Of a stretch of DNA of 64,000 nucleotides, positions 10,320 through 21,345 are shown piece by piece; the stretch's first letter is position 1, and every line of letters starts with the position of its first letter. The DNA is taken from assembly GCF_002099425.1 (NCBI RefSeq), contig NW_018344001.1:6911501-6975500 (forward strand). The letters are read 5' to 3'. The position numbers and the translations under genes are program-made. Below the pieces are notes generated by a model that saw only the letters and a list, made by a program, of their open reading frames with translations, was not told the DNA's origin and made no database searches. This DNA is from Phascolarctos cinereus. Its lineage: Eukaryota > Chordata > Mammalia > Diprotodontia > Phascolarctidae.

Positions 10320-10515
10320 CAGGTAGCTTGGTGTATAGAGCACTGGACATGGTGTCATGAAGAGTAGGGTTCAAATCCTGCCTGAGAGCATTACCAGCTG
10401 TGTGGTCTTCACAAGTTAGCTACCCATTCTGGTCTTCAGGCTCCTCCTTTGTAAAATAAGGGGGTTGGATGTATGGCCTCTAAGGTCCCTTCCACCTCCA
10501 AATCTATGACCCTGT
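10320..10515 (+). mobile_element. CORE-SINE with L3-like 3' tail
   Basis: tRNA-like head and 'tttgtaaaataagggggttg' core, followed by 'atggcctctaaggtcccttc' and 'tctatgaccctgtga'. That terminus matches the 3' end of CR1/L3 LINEs such as the one ending at 1680. Confidence 0.78.
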
Positions 10516-10517
10516 GA

Positions 10518-10970
10518 TATAAAGATAAGGAAGCAGAAACAGGAAAACAAAGTAGAAAAGAACCATCACAATGGGAATGGGGGCGGGGAAAACAACAAAA
10601 CAACATAAACGAAATGGTAGGAATTTTTTTTTTACTTCTAAGATTGACCCCAAATAGGAGAGATGAGAAAACGCCCCCTTTCCACTTCTTTGCAGAAGCG
10701 GGGGACTATGAGTGGGGAACACCACCTACAGCCTCAGACATTTTAAACTCTCGTCTTCCTCTCTGTTATTCTTTGTTCGAAGGCATTTTGCTTTCTCATT
10801 TTTCTTGATGGTCCTCCATGTTGGCTGCATACAGTCTCTTTCTGTGTCCCCAGGTTTTCTCCCGCTTCCCACACTGATCTAGTTTTCACTGTTGAAGGAA
10901 CAACCCAACACCTATGATTAGCGTCCCCCCAAGACCCTGAGACCAGGGACAGAGAAAAATCACAGAATCA
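10518..10970. other. No recognised feature
   Basis: Unique sequence containing a short A/G-rich patch (10500-10615). The overlapping 64- and 73-codon ORFs are not convincing. Confidence 0.35.
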
Positions 10971-10974
10971 TAGT

Positions 10975-11205
10975 GAGCAAAGCCTGCAAAGTGCTTGACA
11001 TGCATACCAGAATTTCTGTTCAAAGTTACCCTGTAAGATAGGTACCTCCAAGGTTATCATTCCCAACTAACAGACGAGGAAACTGGAAATAAGAGATTTA
11101 AGGGATGGTCGTGTAGCTCATTATAGTTGGAGGAGGGATTTGAACTCCTGACATCAGCGTTTTCCTGGCTTCACGTTCAACACTTGGCTACTCTTCCAAT
11201 TGCCC
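10975..11205 (-). mobile_element. MIR-like CORE-SINE, minus strand
   Basis: 'gcctgcaaagtgcttgacat', 'aacagacgaggaaactgg' and 'ggatttgaactcctgacatc' in reversed order. Diverged but complete in plan. Confidence 0.75.
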
Positions 11206-11264
11206 TCATTGATTTAGAACAAGGGCCCAACAATAATATAGGTCCCATTCTGGAGCACCACCAA

Positions 11265-11390
11265 ATGTCAGAGTTAGAAGGAGCCTTGGAATTGATTTAG
11301 TTCAACGTTCTGTGACTCCATTTCATCAACTGCACAAGCATATGTTAAGTGTCTACTGTGCTCCAGGCTACGTGCTACTCTCTTCCAGCT
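11265..11390 (-). mobile_element. Composite SINE-tail and L2 3'-end remnants
   Basis: 'gtcagagttagaaggagcct' resembles a reversed L3-like SINE tail. 'gttaagtgtctactgtgctc' resembles a reversed L2 3' end. Both are short, so the call is weak. Confidence 0.35.
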
Positions 11391-11444
11391 TGAAGACTTC
11401 AGGTGAGGGGGACACCCACTACCTCTCAAGGAAGCCCATAGCTG

Positions 11445-13415
11445 TTGCTTTTTAAAAACTTTCTTTTTAACATTCACTTAAAAATTTTTGAGTTCCAAAT
11501 TCTCTCCCTCCTTCCCACTGCTCCCTCACCCATTGAGAAGGCAAGCAATGTGATATCAATCATATATGTGAAATCATGCAAAACACATTTCCACATAAGC
11601 CACAACACAAAAAAGCAAGAAAAAAAAACATAGAAAGAAAACTATACTTCAGGTTCATCCGTTCTTTCTCTGGAAGTAGAAAGCATTTTTCATTATGAGT
11701 CCTTTGGAATTTTCTTGGGTTGATCAGAGTAGGCAATTCTTTCCCAGGTGATCATCATTACAATATTGCTATTACTGCATCCAATGATATACTGGCTCCG
11801 CTTAGTTCATTTTGTATCAGTTCATATAGGTCTTCCCTTTTTTTTCTGAAGCCATACTTCTCATGTTTTCTTATAGCACAACAGCATTTGATCACAATCA
11901 TATGTCACAACCTGTTCAGCCATTCTTCAGTTGATGGGCACCATCTGAGTTTCCAATTGTTGGACACCACAAAAAGAGGTGCTTTAAATACTTTTGTGCA
12001 AATGGGTCTTTTTTTTTTCCTTTTTCTTTGATCTCTTTGGGGTATAGGCTTAGTGATGGTATTGCTGGGTCAAAAGATAAGCACAGTTTGATAGACCTTT
12101 AGGCACAGTTCCAAATTGATCTCCAGAATTGTTGGACTAGTTTACTACTCCACCAACAATTCATTAGTATTCCTATTTTCTCTCATCCTTGCCAACATTT
12201 GTCATTTCTGATGTTTGAGGTCATACCTCAGAGTTGTTTTAAATTGCATTTCTCTAATCAATAGTGATTTAGAGCATTTTTTCATATGATTATAGATAAC
12301 TTTGATTTCTTCTGAAAAATGCTTGTTCATATCCTTGACAATTTATCAATTAGGGAATGGCTTTTATTTTTATAATTTGACTCAATTCCATATATATTTG
12401 AGAGAAGAGGCCTTTATCAGAGAAACTTGCTATAAACATTTTCGTATTATTTCATTGTCAATGCCTTTTATCAAAATGTATTTTCCCTGACTTGAGGCAA
12501 CTTGATGGCTCAGTGGAGAGATCACTGGGCCTGGAGTCAAGAACACCTGAGTGCAAATCTGGACTCAGACATTTATGAGCTGTGTGATCCTGGGCAAGTT
12601 ACTTACCCTCTGTTTGCCTTAATCTACTGGAGAAAAAAAATGACAAACTACTCCAGTATCTTTGCCAAGAAAACTCATGGACAGTATGGTCCACAGGGTC
12701 ATGAAGAGCTGGACATGACTGAACCACAAAATTTCCCTGATTATCTCTTTTAATGAGCTCTCTTTTCTGTTTTTGTTTTGTCTGAGATCATGATTGCTAC
12801 CCCTGCCTTTCTTACATCAGCTGAAGTAGAATAGATTCTGTTTCATCTCCTTATTTTAACTCTGTGTGTGTCTCTCTGATTTGAGTGTCTCTTGTAAACA
12901 ACATATTGTTGGATTCTGGTTTCTAATCCATTCTGCCATCTGCTTCCGTTTTATAGAGCTCATCCCATTTATATTCACAGTTATGATTGCTAACTGTGTA
13001 TTTCCCTCTATCCAATTTCCTTCTGTTTATCCATTTCTTTCTCTCTCTCTTCTCCTTCCTCAAAAGTCTGTTTTGCCTCTGACCACTGCCTCCCTTAATC
13101 TGCCCTCCATTTTATTACCCCTCTCCTTTCTCTTATATCCTTACCGTACTATTTCCCTGTTAGGTAAAATAGATTTCTATACCTAATTGAGTAGATAGGT
13201 AAAGATATGTCATCTAGCTATCTGTCTATGTGTCTGTCTGTTTGTCTATCTATCTATCAACATACACATATTTCCCTCTTTGAATGGGTTCCAATGAGAA
13301 TAAGGTTCAAACACTGCCTGCTGCTACCACCCCATTGCCCTTTCCATTGTAAAAGCTCTTCACTGCACTCCCCTTTTATGATAGCTCTAATTGTTAAGAA
13401 GTGTTTTTTTTTTCC
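11445..13415 (-). mobile_element. L1 LINE, minus strand, internally deleted, with SINE insertion
   Basis: Read on its own strand (right to left) it holds the purine-rich spacer between ORF1 and ORF2 (13415-13000). Next comes the start of the ORF2 endonuclease domain (about 12990-12770), where short stretches such as MAEWIRNQNPTICCLQET and RKAGVAIMISD match L1. It then jumps to the ORF2 C-terminus and 3' UTR (12490-11445). Most of the endonuclease and all of the RT core are missing. A MAR1-type SINE sits at the jump. A full L1 is about 6 kb. Confidence 0.82.
12491..12731 (+). mobile_element. MAR1-type CORE-SINE with target-site duplication
   Basis: Head 'ggcaacttgatggctcagtg', 'ctactccagtatctttgcca' and tail 'gaagagctggacatgactga'. 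A direct repeat TTTCCCTGA flanks it at 12482-12490 and 12732-12740, so it jumped into the L1 sequence. Confidence 0.87.
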
Positions 13416-13419
13416 TTTT

Positions 13420-13572
13420 GGGGCAGCTAGGTGACTTAGTGGATAGAGTTCCAGCCTTGGAGTCAGGAGGACTTTAGTTCAAATCTGACCTCAGACACTA
13501 CACTTAACTAGCTGTGTGACCCTGGGCAAGTCACTTAACCCCAATTGCCTCAGCAAAAAAAAAAAAAATTCT
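13420..13572 (+). mobile_element. tRNA-derived marsupial SINE (WSINE1-like)
   Basis: Near-consensus: 'ggggcagctaggtgactta', 'gtgaccctgggcaagtcact' and a poly(A) tail of 14 A. Low divergence suggests a younger copy. Confidence 0.9.
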
Positions 13573-13754
13573 TTTCACCAATACTAAATTTGCTTTCTTG
13601 CGACTTCTACCCAGTTTTCCTCCTCCTGCTCCCCTGCATCTGGTGGACTCAACGATCTCTATAGTTCTTCAAGCTTAAATCTATGGTCTTCTGATCTTGA
13701 GTCTTCACCCACAAGAGCCAGAGGAATGTTTCTAGTGTTTTTATGATGTACAAA

Positions 13755-13900
13755 GGCCTCTAAGATAGGTCAGGAAACCGAGGTTCAGAGAGGTTGACTA
13801 GACCAGACATGTAGTTAATACCACCAGCAGGGTTCTCCAGCAGGGGCTCAATACTCCAACCTTGGCACTCTCGGCACCACACCAAGCTGCCTCCCTCCAT
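13755..13900 (-). mobile_element. MIR-like CORE-SINE, minus strand
   Basis: 'gtcaggaaaccgaggttcag' and 'ggcaccacaccaagctgcct' mark the reversed core and head. The middle is poorly preserved. Confidence 0.6.
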
Positions 13901-13904
13901 TTGG

Positions 13905-15075
13905 GAACCATGTCTTAGGTACATAGGTAGCTGGCATACAGATTACCCATCAAAACTCTTAATTATCCCATGCCCCGTCTTCTTCACATTCCACCTTTTG
14001 ATAGATTTCCCCCCCTCTTTTTTTTCTTTTATTTAAAAACAATGCAGCCAAAGGTGGCCACAGGCAGAAATGCCTAGGTCTGCTCTCAGAATGTGCTCTT
14101 TTCCAGCTTTAGTGGGAATGGTTGGCCCAGCTTGCTGAAACCATGCCCAAATTCTTATGTAAGAATGACAACAGCAACAATCCCTGTCTCCTAACCTCTC
14201 AGCTCGCACTGCTGCTACCTGCTGATGATCAGGGGCTTCCAGAAATAAATTGGTTTTCGCCTGCTTAGTCTCTCAAGTTCACAGTCCAACACAATGAAAT
14301 TCATTTGCTCCAAAGTCCTGACTGGTTCCATAAAGATACCCCACCCCCTTATTCTTGTCATGTTTAAGCAAAAGAAGCCCAAGAGCTTGTGAACACCCCT
14401 ATCTCTCCCCTACCTCACAGCAATTCACTTGGGATGTACCATTCCCTACTTGCAAGGCGAGCAGGATTCCTTCTGCCTTTCTGTGGGAAGGAAGAGAGAA
14501 CCGTAAGGAATGCCATTAGATCAGCTTTCTATTACCAAGGCCTCTCCCAGGGCTGGATCAATAAATAGCTAGCACTCTCTGCCTCTCAGTACAGAAGCAG
14601 AAATGAGATTCAAGGCAAAGCTAGCTACAGGGGAAAGGTCTAGGTCTAAAAGTGGAGAAAGAAAGCAAACCAACCAAAGAGTCCAGAATCTAAATTATAC
14701 CTGGGCAAGTTACTAAAAAATGTAGACATTGCTGGAGTTCAATACCAAGACTAAAAGACCTTTATACAATAATTGGATGGGCCAATATGCTAAAAGAAAT
14801 AGGCCCTTTTGGATGTCCTTTTTAAGGGAAGGCCATTGGCTAAATTGAACACACTCCAGGGAACACAAAGTAGAAGGTGGGGGTGATGAGAAAGGGTAGC
14901 AGACAGCCCATCAGTGTCTACACTGGGGCCAGGAATAACACCTCCAAACCAGAGTAGCTCACCACCACCCCCAGTCTGGGGCTGGGACTGATATCTTTAA
15001 GTCGGGGCAGCCCAGAAGTACTTTCCAAATCTTCCCACAAAAAAAGAAAACAAACCACCAAGGCTTAGGATTGAC
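13905..15075. other. No recognised feature
   Basis: About 1.2 kb of unique sequence, including a T-rich patch at 14005-14040. No exon, repeat or structured RNA could be supported. Confidence 0.4.
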
Positions 15076-15079
15076 ACCT

Positions 15080-15275
15080 GGGAAGCAGTGTGGCCTAGGA
15101 GATAAAGTAATGGACTTGGGACTAAAATGCTATGGGTTTAAATCCAACCTCTGACACTCTACAAGCTGTGTGACACTGGGCAAGTCACTCAACTTTATAT
15201 GTCTTCATTTCCTTACCTATAAAATGAGAGGTACGGACCAGTGATGCATGGAGGTCTCTTTAAATCTAATCCTGA
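15080..15275 (+). mobile_element. CORE-SINE with L3-like tail
   Basis: 'ggaagcagtgtggcctagga', 'ctgggcaagtcactcaactt', 'tacctataaaatgagaggta' and 'ggaggtctctttaaatctaa'. Confidence 0.75.
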
Positions 15276-15400
15276 GTTCAAATCCTGCCTCTGACATGTG
15301 ACTTTAGGTAAGTCATGAAATCTCCATGGGTCTCAGCTTCCTCCTCTATAAAGTAAGAGCTTAGAAAGGTAGCTTCTAAAGTCCTTTCTCAGCAGCCATC
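15276..15400 (+). mobile_element. CORE-SINE, second copy abutting the first
   Basis: It begins mid-head with 'gagttcaaatcctgcctctg' and ends with 'gtagcttctaaagtcctttc'. Lying directly behind a sister copy, it suggests a SINE inserted at the tail of another. Confidence 0.65.
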
Positions 15401-15424
15401 CTGTCAGGAAGCTCTTCAGTCTAT

Positions 15425-15520
15425 GACAAGAGGAAGGTTTTTGCCTTTCCTTGTACTCCCCCCGCCCATGCTTAGCACACTGTTTGGCACACAGTAAGTC
15501 TTTGTTGACTAAGTAAGTCC
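15425..15520 (+). mobile_element. L2 LINE 3' end fragment
   Basis: 'tttgcctttccttgtactcc' and 'tgtttggcacacagtaagtc' in L2 3' UTR order. Confidence 0.6.
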
Positions 15521-15524
15521 ATGA

Positions 15525-16660
15525 TTGTCTCATGGGAACATGTTCCCAGGAACTGTGGACCAGCCGAATTTTCCCACCAACTTTTTCTTAGGACCCCCGG
15601 ATTTACTTTCCCTTCAGGGTCACTCAGGGATCAGGTATCTCAGGTGTTTCACAGGGAGGGGTGGAGTCTAGCTTAGATAATTCTGATTGGCTTCCAAACC
15701 CTGAGGTCCCAGGCAAGAAGATCCCAAAACAGCAAGCATCTAGAAAATTCTAGCTTTGATATTTCTAGACCTAGGAGATCCAGCTATGGGATGGAATGGT
15801 TTCCAGAAAAAGAAGAGGGCCCGAAGGAAAATGTACCAGACAAGAGAAAGGGGAATGACAAGGGCATAGATGGAATTGGATGATTGGAAAAAAGTCCAGG
15901 ACAATTAGTATCTTTTCAGATCCTTGAAATTTTGCCTCTCCTTTAGAAATCATTTCAAGCTACCTTCATTTCCATGTTACTGTTCATCATACCCTCCAAC
16001 TCCAAAGGAAGATGCTGCTCACCCTCTGTTTTGACAATGAGCTCCTACAGATGATCTACAGCATAAATTACTTCGTACAAGCAGAAAATCCTGTGCCCCT
16101 TCCAGAAAACAGTGTCAACTTTTGAGTGCTCTAAATATAGGGGCATTGGGCACAGAGATGTCAGTGATTTAAAGAGAGACATCCTAACTTCTCCGAAAAG
16201 ACAGAAAGAACGTAACGATCACCTCTACGTTACAAGGCTGCTTACAAACCTTCATCCGGATAGAAATGAAATAGGATTTGCCATCATCCTTTTTGACAGA
16301 AGATGATGGCAGTGGTGATAACCCACTCAAAGCTTACCCCTTTATCCATGTCAGAAAGATAGAGGCAAAATAGGAGAAATAGCTGAATACCAGCCAAATC
16401 ACCAAAAAACCTATCAAAACCAACAAAACATAAGACACCACCTGAAGGCTGCCATCAAAAATGAAGACCTCATCCAAAAAGGAGGATGAGAGTTGGGAGA
16501 TGGTCTCATTTGGCATGATAAAGAAATGAAAAATTTACAAGAATACCCCTGGATTAAAAGACCCTATTTTACAGGGCAAGAATAAAAGCTGGAAAAGAGA
16601 TACATGGCCTTGGAATTGTCTAATGTAGCCAATAATATATATTATGTATTTATATACACT
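15525..16660. other. No recognised feature
   Basis: Unique sequence. Short ORFs on both strands (60-64 codons) lack domains. No promoter or exon evidence. Confidence 0.4.
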
Positions 16661-16664
16661 AAGT

Positions 16665-16760
16665 TATGTACACAACTCCCCAGTTGAGTGTACAGTCTTC
16701 TAGTGCTAAACACAATGTTTGACACAGAGTAGGCACTTAATAAATGCTTGTTGAGGCAAA
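16665..16760 (+). mobile_element. L2 LINE 3' end fragment
   Basis: 'acagagtaggcacttaataa' followed by 'atgcttgttgag', the last part of the L2 3' UTR. Confidence 0.65.
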
Positions 16761-16764
16761 ACTG

Positions 16765-17375
16765 ATTTCATTTCTGTCTCTGTATCCCCAGTACCTAGCA
16801 CAACTGTTCATAAACTTTTTGACTAACAGGCAAAAGGGAAACCAATAGGTCCTCCCCAGTTGCTGAACGCCACGTGAACTAAACCAATATGTAGCAACAA
16901 AGCGTCAAGCTACTGGACGTTTATAGAACTGGAGGGGTTCCTCAGAGCTATACAAGATTCCTCAGAGCTTGGCAGCCATGAGGCTGCATGCAGTTAATTT
17001 ATGAGGAAAAATGAACAAATTTGGGGAAAAAAAGCGTTTGATTTTTGTCACCATATTGAGTACTCAGACTCTCCAATTGATGGGGAAATGGATGAGCCAA
17101 GCAGACTTGTTTATAGAAACAGAAGGTATAAGATGGCAGCTCCGAACTTGCTCATCAACACTGGAATTATAGGTGGGTTTTCCCTCAGAAACCCAGATTT
17201 AGTAATCAATGAAGATCACACAAAGAAACATTGAAAACTTAGCAACATTGTTCAGGCTGAAAAATGTCCCACCTACTGAAAACTTAGCTACCCATGACCT
17301 GGCAACTAGAATGATTTGAGAGAGGCTCACTATTTTTCACAATCCCCTCACTACAAAACTTCCAAATGTCCTAAA
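16765..17375. other. No recognised feature
   Basis: Unique sequence with a small local repeat of 'ttcctcagagct' (16938-16967). The 77-codon plus ORF at 17001-17234 shows no known domain. Confidence 0.35.
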
Positions 17376-17380
17376 GAGTT

Positions 17381-18035
17381 CAACAAATACAATTCACACA
17401 GACCAAACTGCTGCCCACAAAAGCCCAGATATAAAATTGATGCATAAAAAGTTGAGATAAACATTTTTGATAGATGTTTCCATGCTAAATATTTATAATC
17501 TCCAAGTTACATGGAGTGAAAAGCTTTCAAAATACAGAAACCTATCATAGGGGATCAAAAGTGTACTGGAACGCTATGAACTATGGATCATCCTCATCCA
17601 CCTGCCTGCTGCTGGAGTTGAACTCATGATGCTTTCAGTGAGCCTACATTAAATTAGCTCAGATCCTAATATTTTAAATTCAACCACAAAAAGAAGTTGT
17701 TTTATCTACCTGTGCAATAGTCCATAGAACATTAAATGTAGGAGAATAATACTAATCATAGGATCCTTTCTATTTGAACTCAATGTAATAAGATGTGAAT
17801 GAGAAAATTGATAATAAATCACCATAGCATAAATACAGACAATAAATCCAACAAATAAACTAGGGTCATTAACACAGAAAAAAAACATTGTTTTGTCTGG
17901 ACCTAACATTGATCCATAAAAACTTAAGAACATTTTGAACAGATTTTGTCATACTGAGTGCTCGTAATCTTGAAGCAGCCCATTATGAAAAATGTTCAAA
18001 ATATAGAGACCTAGTAAGGACATTCCACCAGGAAT
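17381..18035. repeat. Degenerate direct duplication (units at 17381-17560 and 17849-18030)
   Basis: Two similar segments lie about 468 bases apart in the same orientation. Paired blocks include 'caacaaata', 'ttgatgcataaaaag' versus 'ttgatccataaaaac', and 'ttcaaaatacagaaacct' versus 'ttcaaaatatagagacct'. Either two copies of an unknown repeat or an old tandem duplication. Between them lies a 75-codon minus ORF (17706-17933) rich in hydrophobic residues that I cannot assign. Confidence 0.5.
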
Positions 18036-18039
18036 ACAG

Positions 18040-18330
18040 TCTGTAGGGAATTGAATAGAAAAGAAAATGGCAAGATAAAAGACTACTTGTATCTGAACTC
18101 CATCAAAAACATGTAAAGAATGAGATTAATAGTAAAAACAAGTAGAAGAATTTGAGGGTTGGTTTGGACCTGGGATTTCATTAAGGTAAGAAGCTACGGT
18201 GGAAAAATTCCTTTTAGAAATGCAGATCAGCAACTCTTCTGCACCTTTCAGTCAGAGAGCTACCACAGGCAACGATGACTGGCAGATTTGATCATTTGCC
18301 CAGCATCGCCCAGCCAAAAGCATCTTCGGG
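18040..18330. other. No recognised feature
   Basis: A-rich unique sequence up to the next SINE. Confidence 0.3.
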
Positions 18331-18334
18331 ACCT

Positions 18335-18465
18335 TAGGAGCCAGCTAGCACACCTCCCTCACTCTTAGAGGAGGAATCTAAGAGGTGGAGGGAGTTTAGG
18401 AGACTTCCTCAAGATTACAAAGAAATAGACATCAGAGAGAAGATTTGAACCTGGGTTCTCTGTTT
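18335..18465 (-). mobile_element. MIR-like CORE-SINE, minus strand
   Basis: 'gaggaggaatctaagaggtg' and 'gaagatttgaacctgggttc' correspond to the reversed core and B-box side. Confidence 0.65.
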
Positions 18466-18469
18466 ACAG

Positions 18470-19295
18470 AAATATATATTTTTTTCTTTTTCCCATCTCA
18501 CAATGCTGCATCTGGCAACACCCAGGGCCAAGACATAGCCAGGTCCCCCACATTCCCCCAAACTGAGTCTGCCCTTCTGTCTGCTCTGACATCATAATAA
18601 CTGTCACTAATTTAGTGGGTAGCGGCTTGAATTTTGCAAAGCATTCACACAATTATCTCTATAACCAACTATCAAAACATGCCACAAACCAGTCAAGAAT
18701 ACACAAGTCTCTCCAAAGCCCTGTAAAAAATGCCCTTAATAAAAAGGTTGCCCATTTGTTTTTACCTTACCGGGTCATGCCCAGGCTCCCGCAGCCGACT
18801 GTGTATTACAGGAAGCAACATTAGAGAGATTCCAAAGCATATGGCTCACCCTCAACCAATCCCCTTTGAGAAATCTCATTTTAGAGGCTAACCGTTTATG
18901 TTTGATGAGCACTTAGTCCTGGGTATAAATGGGAATCTCTTACAGTATATAAAGAAAAATGCAAATTTGTGGTATCTATGCATGCATGTCTATGCTTCCC
19001 ATCACCATGGCACCTAAATGATGAGAAATCGGGGGCTGGCGAGGATAGTCAACTTTGAAAAGTCGACAATGAGGAGCTGCAGCTGCTGTACCCAACCTTC
19101 CCAGCATCCAGAACATCGAAAGCATCACTGGGGAGTGGAATTATTTCCCTGAGTTTTATGGATCTTCTAGGGGGAGGCGATGTATCTTATGCTGTTATAG
19201 CAAAGGAAGCATACTAGAGGGTGTGCTTATATCATGGAAAGACACTGTGAGATTTATAAAACTATTCTCATAAACTATTCTCCCCTGCAGTTGGT
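18470..19295. other. No recognised feature
   Basis: Mostly unique. A weak reversed SINE-tail remnant ('ttttgcaaagcattcacac') occurs at 18630-18660. No gene evidence. Confidence 0.35.
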
Positions 19296-19299
19296 GCCT

Positions 19300-19605
19300 C
19301 CATGTCTACAAACACCCACTTACTCCTTAGCCCTCCCTCCCCAAACCTGCTTCCCACACAGAATCCTCAAACAGCTCTCTCCAAGGTCACAATGGCTCCC
19401 AGTTGCTAAGCTCAGTAGTTTCTCCTCAGTCTTTGTTCACCTTGATCTTTCTGCAGAGCCTGACAAGGTTGACCCCCCTTCCTTACTGATATTGACTCCT
19501 TATTACTACTCACTTCTCTCTCAGCTTCTGTAACATGGTCTCTCTAGGTTTGCCTCCTTTTCCTTGATTTCTTTTGCGTGCCTCTCCCTCTCCCCATGCT
19601 GGTTG
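19300..19605 (+). mobile_element. L2 LINE ORF2 (RT-region) fragment
   Basis: 'ctccaaggtcacaatggctc', 'gttgctaagctcagtag' and the downstream 'tgatctttctgcagagcctg' follow the L2 ORF2 nucleotide order leading into the RT palm. The frame is decayed. Confidence 0.65.
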
Positions 19606-19609
19606 CTTA

Positions 19610-19890
19610 GGAAATGTTCTTGCATGGGAGTTCTATGTAATTAAACTGACCAAATTCAGCCTCGGTGAAGAGTTGAGGAAATGAACCATCCTACTTCCTT
19701 TCTTTGCAGAAGAGGGGGATACACACATAGTCAAACAGTTGATATTCGGTTTGGATTTACTGAGCTTTTATTTTCACCTTTTAAAAAAATATTCAAAGGA
19801 TTGATTTTTTATGTAGGGGAGGCAAGGGAAGAGTCAGGAATGAAGAAAAAAAGCAAAAGATATTAACAAAAATAAAATTTTAAATGTTTC
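19610..19890. other. No recognised feature
   Basis: Short unique stretch between L2 and L3 remnants. Confidence 0.3.
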
Positions 19891-19894
19891 TTAA

Positions 19895-20350
19895 ATTGAA
19901 TTGGATGGGAGATGTTTAGCCTAGAAAAGAGAAGAATTAAGGGCCATGATCACTCAGTTGTGTGCTGATAAACGTTTAACAACCAGATTTGGGGGGTGGA
20001 GAAACACAGGACACACTTTAAAGTTTAATCTGCATTATTAACACTTTCCCCATGGTTTCTTAAATCTAGACCATCAACAAAACTGTAACTAATGCTCTGA
20101 TTTCATGCCTATTTCCAAGTATAAGTGCTCACCCTGAAATTTTAACAAGCCCTTTCAGCTGGCTCCAGCACGACCCTGAATCATCAGATGTATAGGAGGC
20201 TGTCCTAAAGAAAGGTGGATTACATTTACTCTTTTTGGACCCAGAGCAAAGTGTGGAAGATGTGAAGTTATAAATGACATAAAGAAAAACTTCTTAACAG
20301 AGATCTTCAAATGTAGAATGAGTTGTCTTGGGAGGTTAGAGATTTCCAAT
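19895..20350 (+). mobile_element. CR1/L3-type LINE 3' fragment, degraded
   Basis: 'atgtttagcctagaaaagag' at 19911-19930 and 'aaaaacttcttaacagagat' at 20283-20302 are both L3 3' landmarks in the right order and orientation. The sequence between them is poorly preserved. Confidence 0.5.
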
Positions 20351-20359
20351 GACTAGAAG

Positions 20360-20557
20360 TCCTAAATCCAATTTTTAGAGCTGGAAGGGACCCTGGAGGT
20401 TGTAAGATGCCAATATCTTAGATTCTGGAGCTGAAAGGGGCCTGGATATCATCTAGCTAAAGTCTCTTCTTTTTTAAAAAACAAATGAAAAACCAAAGCC
20501 TGTAGAGATTAAGTGACTTGCAGAGGGTCACAAGAAGTAAGTAGGAAATCTAGAATT
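20360..20557 (-). mobile_element. CORE-SINE with L3-like tail, minus strand
   Basis: Reversed tail 'tagagctggaagggaccctg', a decayed core and 'gattaagtgacttgcagagg'. A second partly repeated tail motif ('gagctgaaaggggcctgga') suggests two tails in tandem. Confidence 0.68.
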
Positions 20558-20566
20558 AAAAAAATA

Positions 20567-20716
20567 GGGGCAGCTAGGTGGCTCATTGGTTAGAGCTCCA
20601 GCCCTGGAGTCAGGAGAACCTGAGTTCAAATCCAGCCTCAGACACATAACACTCACTAGCTGTGTGATCCTGGGCAAGTCACTTAACTCCATTGCCTAGC
20701 CAAAAAAAAGAAAAGA
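20567..20716 (+). mobile_element. tRNA-derived marsupial SINE (WSINE1-like)
   Basis: Close to consensus from 'ggggcagctaggtggctcat' through 'gtgtgatcctgggcaagtca' to an A-rich tail. Confidence 0.9.
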
Positions 20717-20719
20717 TAT

Positions 20720-21180
20720 AATTTTTCATCTACTTCCTCTTATTCCAAGACTGGTATTCAGTTACAGCCACTGCCTCCCAATTGCAGCGAATCATTGGTT
20801 AACTGGGGTTAGTTTTCATATGTGGGCTGGACTAGACTGCCTCTTGTGTTCCTTCTTGGAGCTCTGAACCTGTGACTTTTCCTCTTGTTCTCCACCTGAA
20901 GGTGACCTTCCAGGATCTGACTTTGGGCCTCTTGTCTCCTCTAAGTTCTCTCCCTTGGCACTCATCATCTATACTTTCACCTTGACTCACAACCTCTGGA
21001 GGTCTTACACTTTTGAATAGACTAGTGAAGCCTGAGGACCTCTTATCAGAAACAGGGTCTTAAACGGACAGAATAAAATACATAGGAGTACGAAGGAAAC
21101 CATTATATTGAAATTCAGTTGGGAATAATGCATGTGTATCTATGTACATAGATATACACACAAATATACATATATGTGTG
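20720..21180. other. No recognised feature
   Basis: A short SINE-tail-like fragment lies near 20840-20880 ('gactagactgcctcttgtgt'). Otherwise unique. Confidence 0.3.
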
Positions 21181-21186
21181 TATGTA

Positions 21187-21345
21187 TATATAGATATAGA
21201 TATAAAAACAGATATAGATATAGATAGATATAGATTAGATATAGATATAGATATAGATATAGATATAGATATAGATATAGATATAGATATAGATATAGAT
21301 ATAGATATAGATATAGATAGATATAATGTAGGTGTAGATATAGAT
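21187..21345. repeat. Hexanucleotide microsatellite (ATAGAT)n
   Basis: About 150 bases of GATATA repeats, nearly perfect from 21235 to 21320. ORFs in both directions are products of the repeat (Ile-Asp or Tyr-Leu dipeptides). Confidence 0.95.

Noticed and set aside
17706-17933. Hydrophobic 75-codon minus ORF considered as a chemoreceptor (GPCR) remnant
   Set aside because: No conserved receptor motif could be placed, and flanking frames do not continue the match. Left as unclassified.
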